DNA of 64,000 nt from Gonocerus acuteangulatus (lineage: Eukaryota; Arthropoda; Insecta; Hemiptera; Coreidae), in contig OX328123.1 in the NCBI GenBank assembly GCA_946811695.1, positions 14,036,162-14,100,161 of the forward strand, read 5' to 3'. This document shows, one piece after another, positions 58,601 to 64,000 of the stretch. A program made the translations under genes and the position numbers. Position 1 is the stretch's first letter. Each line of letters starts with the position of its first letter. Below the pieces are notes generated by a model. The model searched no databases, was not told the origin of the DNA, and saw only the letters and a list, made by a program, of their open reading frames with translations.

Positions 58601-61600
58601 TCTCCCTTAATTTATTGTCCATAACTTCCTGCCACATTCGAGCTACGACTACCTCCTTTATCCTGCTAGCTCTCGATGAAGAACCCTAGCATTGTATTGA
58701 GGGTTTTATCTCCCTTAATTTATTGTCCATAACTTCCTGCCACATTCGAGCTACGACTACCTCCTATATCCTGCTAGCTCTCGATGAAGAACCCTAGCAT
58801 TGTATTGAGGGTTTTATCTCCCTTAATTTATTGTCCATAACTTCCTGCCACATTCGAGCTACGACTACCTCCTCTATCCTGCTAGCTCTCGATGAAGAAC
58901 CCCAGCATTGTATTGAGGGTTTTATCTCCCTTAATTTATTGTCCATAACTTCCTGCCACATTCGAGCTACGACTACCTCCTCTATCCTGCTAGCTCTCGA
59001 TGAAGAACCCTAGCATTGTATTGACTACCTCCTCTATCCTGCTAGCTCTCGATGAAGAACCCTAGCATTGTATTGAGGGTTTTATCTCCCTTAATTTATT
59101 GTCCATAACTTCCTGCCACATTCGAGCTACGACTACCTCCTCTATCCTGCTAGCTCTCGATGAAGATCCCTAGCATTGTATTGAGGGTTTTATCTCCCTT
59201 AATTTATTGTCCATAACTTCCTGCCACATTTGAGCTACGACTACCTCCTCTATCCTGCTAGCTCTCGATGAAGAACCCCAGCATTGTATTGAGGGTTTTA
59301 TCTCCCTTAGTTTATTGTCCATAACTTCCTGCCACATTCGAGCTACGACTACCTCCTCTATCCTGCTAGCTCTCGATGAAGAACCCTAGCATTGTATTGA
59401 CTACCTCCTCTATCCTGCTAGCTCTCGATGAAGAACCCTAGCATTGTATTGAGGGTTTTATCTCCCTTAATTTATTGTCCATAACTTCTTGCCACATTCT
59501 AGCTACGACTACCTCCTCTATCCTGCTAGCTCTCGATGAAGTACCCTAGCATTGTATTGAGGGTTTTATCTCCCTTAATTTATTGTCCATAACTTCTTGC
59601 CACATTCTAGCTACGACTACCTCCTCTATCCTGCTAGCTCTCGATGAAGCACCCTAGCATTGTATTGACTACCTCCTCTATCCTGCTAGCTCTCGATGAA
59701 GAACCCTAGCATTGTATTGAGGGTTTTATCTCCCTTAATTTATTGTCCATAACTTCCTGCCACATTCGAGCTACGACTACCTCCTCTATCCTGCTAGCTC
59801 TCGATGAAGAACCCTAGCATTGTATTGAGGGTTTTATCTCCCTTAATTTATTGTCCATAACTTCCTGCCACATTCGAGCTACGACTACCTCCTCTATCCT
59901 GCTAGCTCTCGATGAAGAACCCCAGCATTGTATTGAGGGTTTTATCTCCCTTAATTTATTGTCCATAACTTCCTGCCACATTCGAGCTACGACTACCTCC
60001 TTTATCCTGCTAGCTCTCGATGAAGAACCCTAGCATTGTATTGACTACCTCCTCTATCCTGCTAGCTCTCGATGAAGAACCCTAGCATTGTATTGAGGGT
60101 TTTATCTCCCTTAATTTATTGTCCATAACTTCCTGCCACATTCGAGCTACGACTACCTCCTCTATCCTGCTAGCTCTCGATGAAGATCCCTAGCATTGTA
60201 TTGAGGGTTTTATCTCCCTTAATTTATTGTCCATAACTTCCTGCCACATTTGAGCTACGACTACCTCCTCTATCCTGCTAGCTCTCGATGAAGAACCCCA
60301 GCATTGTATTGAGGGTTTTATCTCCCTTAGTTTATTGTCCATAACTTCCTGCCACATTCGAGCTACGACTACCTCCTCTATCCTGCTAGCTCTCGATGAA
60401 GAACCCTAGCATTGTATTGACTACCTCCTCTATCCTGCTAGCTCTCGATGAAGAACCCTAGCATTGTATTGAGGGTTTTATCTCCCTTAATTTATTGTCC
60501 ATAACTTCTTGCCACATTCTAGCTACGACTACCTCCTCTATCCTGCTAGCTCTCGATGAAGTACCCTAGCATTGTATTGAGGGTTTTATCTCCCTTAATT
60601 TATTGTCCATAACTTCTTGCCACATTCTAGCTACGACTACCTCCTCTATCCTGCTAGCTCTCGATGAAGCACCCTAGCATTGTATTGACTACCTCCTCTA
60701 TCCTGCTAGCTCTCGATGAAGAACCCTAGCATTGTATTGAGGGTTTTATCTCCCTTAATTTATTGTCCATAACTTCCTGCCACATTCGAGCTACGACTAC
60801 CTCCTCTATCCTGCTAGCTCTCGATGAAGAACCCTAGCATTGTATTGAGGGTTTTATCTCCCTTAATTTATTGTCCATAACTTCCTGCCACATTCGAGCT
60901 ACGACTACCTCCTCTATCCTGCTAGCTCTCGATGAAGAACCCCAGCATTGTATTGAGGGTTTTATCTCCCTTAATTTATTGTCCATAACTTCCTGCCACA
61001 TTCGAGCTACGACTACCTCCTTTATCCTGCTAGCTCTCGATGAAGAACCCTAGCATTGTATTGAGGGTTTTATCTCCCTTAATTTATTGTCCATAACTTC
61101 CTGCCACATTCGAGCTACGACTACCTCCTCTATCCTGCTAGCTCTCGATGAAGAACCCTAGCATTGTATTGAGGGTTTTATCTCCCTTAATTTATTGTCC
61201 ATAACTTCCTGCCACATTCGAGCTACGACTACCTCCTCTATCCTGCTAGCTCTCGATGAAGAACCCCAGCATTGTATTGAGGGTTTTATCTCCCTTAATT
61301 TATTGTCCATAACTTCCTGCCACATTCGAGCTACGACTACCTCCTCTATCCTGCTAGCTCTCGATGAAGAACCCTAGCATTGTATTGACTACCTCCTCTA
61401 TCCTGCTAGCTCTCGATGAAGAACCCTAGCATTGTATTGAGGGTTTTATCTCCCTTAATTTATTGTCCATAACTTCCTGCCACATTCGAGCTACGACTAC
61501 CTCCTCTATCCTGCTAGCTCTCGATGAAGAACCCTAGCATTGTATTGACTACCTCCTCTATCCTGCTAGCTCTCGATGAAGAACCCTAGCATTGTATTGA

Positions 61601-61862
61601 GGGTTTTATCTCCCTTAATTTATTGTCCATAACTTCCTGCCACATTCGAGCTACGACTACCTCCTCTATCCTGCTAGCTCTCGATGAAGAGCCCTAGCAT
61701 TGTATTGAGGGTTTTATCTCCCTTAATTTATTGTCCATAACTTCCTGCCACATTCGAGCTACGACTGCCTCCTCTATCCTGCTAGCTCTCGATGAAGAAC
61801 CCTAGCATTGTATCGAGGGTTTTATCTCCCTTAATTTATTCTCCATAACTTCCTGCCACATT
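49671..61862 (-). repeat. 12.2-kb satellite made from a non-LTR ORF2 segment
   Basis: Two unit types share a 52-bp core (from GACTACCTCCTCTATCCTGC to CCCTAGCATTGTATT). The long unit is 108 bp and adds a 56-bp block (starting GAGGGTTTTATCTCCCTTAA); the short unit is the core alone. On the minus strand the long unit is 36 codons: MWQEVMDNKLREIKPSIQ at the start and SSSRASRIEEVVVAR at the end. Most units have a TAG between them; some have TGG (Trp). Similarity among units is very high. Higher-order periods of about 960, 1020 and 3524 bp are visible. Plus-strand open frames of 60-96 codons occur only where adjacent units lack the stop and are not genes. Confidence 0.97.
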
Positions 61863-61950
61863 TCTGACCAATTTTATCTTATTTCGTTTTTTATCGGGTT
61901 GAAGACTTCGTTTGCATTTTATGGTGTGGGCGTGATTTCGGTTAGCGTAA

Positions 61951-62655
61951 TATGGCGTAATTTCGGTTAGGGTGTAATTCCATGGTATGTTGGAGGTAAC
62001 TATTCGAAAGCTTACTAAATCTCATATAGAAATGGTTCTCAACTCATTTTTCATCGAACAATCAAAGAGGAACCTTAAAACTATGAAATTATTTGTTTCG
62101 TTCATTCCAACGGTTGTTTTTGTCTGTTCTCCTCATTTTGTTATTGCTTCTTCATTGTTTCAAATTACTATTAGCTGTACAAAGAATTTCTCAGTAAAAA
62201 AAAATTTTTTAAAATGACATAAGAACAGAAGCGTTATGAGCCTCCTCATAAAGGAGGAGGCTCCTTTTCATTTCGAAATCCCTAAACCACCGCAGGTATA
62301 AGAAAATGTTTCATAAGCTCTTCCTATAATCTTTCCAAAAACTTCTTACAAAGTTTCTAAATCCTTCTTAATATTTAATCTTTCTTTATTAATATTTAAG
62401 AATTAATGTTTGAATCCTAAAATTTATATTTTAATCCATCTGAGAACTTTTAAGAAAGTAAAGCTGTAAGATCATTGTAACAATCAACAAAAAAAAATCA
62501 ACTTCCAGAATATTGGTTTCTAAGGCGTAAGGTTTTCTGGGACAACGCACAATTATTGACCATACAATAACTTATGAAAGCAATGGTGACAGGCTGTCTG
62601 CGAGAAATATCCCAGCCTCTTTCGGGGGATGGGTTGCGAAGGCCGGGTGCTGGAA
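61951..62655. other. AT-rich spacer with a perfect hairpin
   Basis: A tandem phrase (GTAATTTCGGTTAG-like) near 61935-61975 adjoins the retrotransposon remnant. A 10-bp perfect stem GAGCCTCCTC / GAGGAGGCTC with a 6-base loop lies at 62238-62263, followed by CTTTTC. No gene supported; the 76-codon frame at 61987 has no motif. Confidence 0.45.
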
Positions 62656-63250
62656 TTTTATCTTCGACAATTTATATTCTGGTAATTGTTATCTTCGCTT
62701 TGAATTTATATTCTGGATATTGTTATCTTCGCTTTGAATTTATATTCTGGATATTGTTATCTTCGCTTTGAATTTATATTCTGGATATTGTTATCTTCGC
62801 TTTGAATTTATATTCTGGATATTGTTATCTTCGCTTTGAATTTATATTCTGGAAATTGTTATCTTCGCTTTGAATTTATATTCTGGATATTGTTATCTTC
62901 GCTTTGAATTTATATTCTGGTAATTGTTATCTTCGCTTTGAATTTATATTCTGGATATTGTTATCTTCGCTTTGAATTTATATTCTGGATATTGTTATCT
63001 TCGCTTTGAATTTATATTCTGGTAATTGTTATCTTCGCTTTTAATTTATATTCTGGTAATTGTTATCTTCGCTTTGAATTTATATTCTGGATATTGTTAT
63101 CTTCGCTTTGAATTTATATTCTGGATATTGTTATCTTCGCTTTGAATTTATATTCTGGATATTGTTATCTTCGCTTTGAATTTATATTCTGGATATTGTT
63201 ATCTTCGCTTTGAATTTATATTCTGGATATTGTTATCTTCGCTTTGAATC
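62656..63250. repeat. 34-bp minisatellite, about 17 copies
   Basis: Unit contains GAATTTATATTCTGGATATT and GTTATCTTCGCTTT. Variants at one site: GGATATT, GGTAATT, GGAAATT. Confidence 0.95.
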
Positions 63251-64000
63251 TGTGAATGACAACGGTTCCTACCGAGGCGTAGAATTATTTTCTCACCATC
63301 TCATATTTGTTTTCGCTACGTAACACAGTCACTCAAAAAAGAAAAGTGGTATTTTCCAAAGTCACCGTACATATATTCTTATGAATTTCGACTAGCTGAA
63401 TCAGAATCCGCAGCTCTTTTCATTCCAGAACGTCACCTTTAAGGGCATTTGAACGTCAAATTTCGTATGAAGTTGTTAAAGAAGAAATAACTAGAGTTTC
63501 CATGGTTTCGAGGGTAGCTGAATTCGAATCAGAGGTCTGTTTCAGCATATCGTCGCAAAATCAAGGCCATTTCAGGAAAGATATGTCTTTTTGCAAAAAT
63601 GAATTTGCAGTCAAAAATTCATTTTTGTTGTTTTGTGTATCACTGTTATTACTAACAAGTTAAGTTAATATCAAGTTAATGATTGTAATTAATCATAAAT
63701 CTAGGCCTAATTACGTACATTCTCTAGTCATTAGTCAAACTCTGTATTTTTAATCATTAATTATTAATCGTATGCAAGATTAGTTAGTCGTTAGTCATTA
63801 ATCATGGAGAATAAGGATTAATCAATCATGAATTGTTAGTGACATTCCGAATACTTATTTAATTATTAGTCATTAGAAGGGAACAGATATTATTTTATTT
63901 ACATATTTTTTTTCTTATTCTTAAATTGTAACTGTTGTTGCAGTTCTGAACGTTTTAAGTGATTTTAAAGCATTTAAACAGTTTTTTTTTTTTTTTTCAC
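63251..64000. other. Spacer
   Basis: From about 63640 a diffuse TTAGTCATTAATCAT-type low-order repetition; before that, text with AGCTGAATTCGAATCAGA of a kind common in insect repeats. No gene. Confidence 0.4.

Larger units (their letters stand above)
49352..61950 (-). mobile_element. Non-LTR retrotransposon copy hosting the satellite
   Basis: Minus-strand element. A run of 22 T (49352-49373) is its poly(A). Upstream in element sense are an AT-rich 3' UTR and the ORF2 C-terminus (IPANISIALGYENKIIH). After one frameshift comes RIGHTQLSNGFLL...YPSCDD (about 49590-49675). Then the 12.2-kb satellite, and beyond it NEVFNPIKNEIR*NWSE (61863-61915) in the frame of the satellite unit. The order equals the region downstream of RNase H in I/Jockey-type ORF2. 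Sequence upstream of about 61950 is not recognisable, so the copy is 5'-truncated or decayed there. It inserted in a PAL2-type foldback. Confidence 0.8.

Noticed and set aside
51939..61377. Plus-strand open frames of 60-96 codons repeated through the satellite
   Set aside because: They occur only where neighbouring 108-bp units happen to lack the common stop. The protein trace that makes sense is on the minus strand and is itself broken by stops and by 52-bp units.
61987..62217. 76-codon frame right of the satellite
   Set aside because: AT-rich and without motif; does not continue the retrotransposon protein.

Overview
This is a eukaryotic, AT-rich window made almost entirely of transposable elements and tandem repeats. 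I find no complete host gene, no rRNA and no functional tRNA. The mix suggests an arthropod, most likely an insect: R1/I-like and RTE-like non-LTR fragments, a Ty3/gypsy element primed by tRNA-Trp, a Penelope-like fragment with a GIY-YIG domain, tRNA-derived SINEs, hAT-type foldbacks, palindromic MITEs and Helentron-like elements with (TA)n tracts. The species is not identifiable from the sequence alone. At most three short minus-strand stretches (2105-2429, 38840-39041, 46911-46990) look like host exons; none is recognised.

Layout. 1-9 kb: a Helitron-like 3' end, two copies of a 1-kb Helentron-like element (called HLN1 here), a tRNA-derived SINE, six identical 60-bp repeats and a 250-bp palindromic MITE. 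9-15 kb: two hAT-type foldbacks with 8-bp target duplications (9333-10292, 13306-14138), each carrying SINE remnants, plus a second Helentron-like family (HLN2). 14.7-16.8 kb: a dispersed repeat (called REP-A) split by a 5'-truncated non-LTR insertion with a 17-bp target duplication. 17-26 kb: more HLN1/HLN2, palindromic MITEs, a TIR element with a 43-bp minisatellite, and the Penelope-like fragment. 26.97-31.73 kb: a nearly intact Ty3/gypsy element (393-bp LTRs, tRNA-Trp primer site, Gag, Pol with PR-RT-RNaseH-INT, polypurine tract) inserted in a second copy of REP-A. 31.9-32.7 kb: a long-TIR foldback. 34-49 kb: HLN1, HLN2, non-LTR RT fragments, SINEs, a twin-primed RTE insertion with a 13-bp target duplication, and 39-bp and 12-bp minisatellites. 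49.35-62 kb: a 12.2-kb satellite. 62.6-63.25 kb: a 34-bp minisatellite.

The most striking feature is the satellite at 49671-61862. Its 108-bp unit, read on the minus strand, is exactly 36 codons of the region downstream of RNase H in a non-LTR retrotransposon ORF2. The flanks continue the same protein in both directions, and the left flank ends in the element's poly(A). The array therefore seems to have grown inside one integrated retrotransposon copy by tandem duplication at a 4-bp AATG microhomology. A 52-bp short unit (a 56-bp deletion between GA repeats) and higher-order periods of 1020, 3524 and about 960 bp followed.

There is no operon-like cooperation among genes here. The genes belong to independent mobile elements nested in one another, and the nesting gives a relative chronology: REP-A, then gypsy, non-LTR and foldback insertions; HLN1, then hAT; HLN2, then SINE; foldback MITE, then the satellite-bearing retrotransposon.
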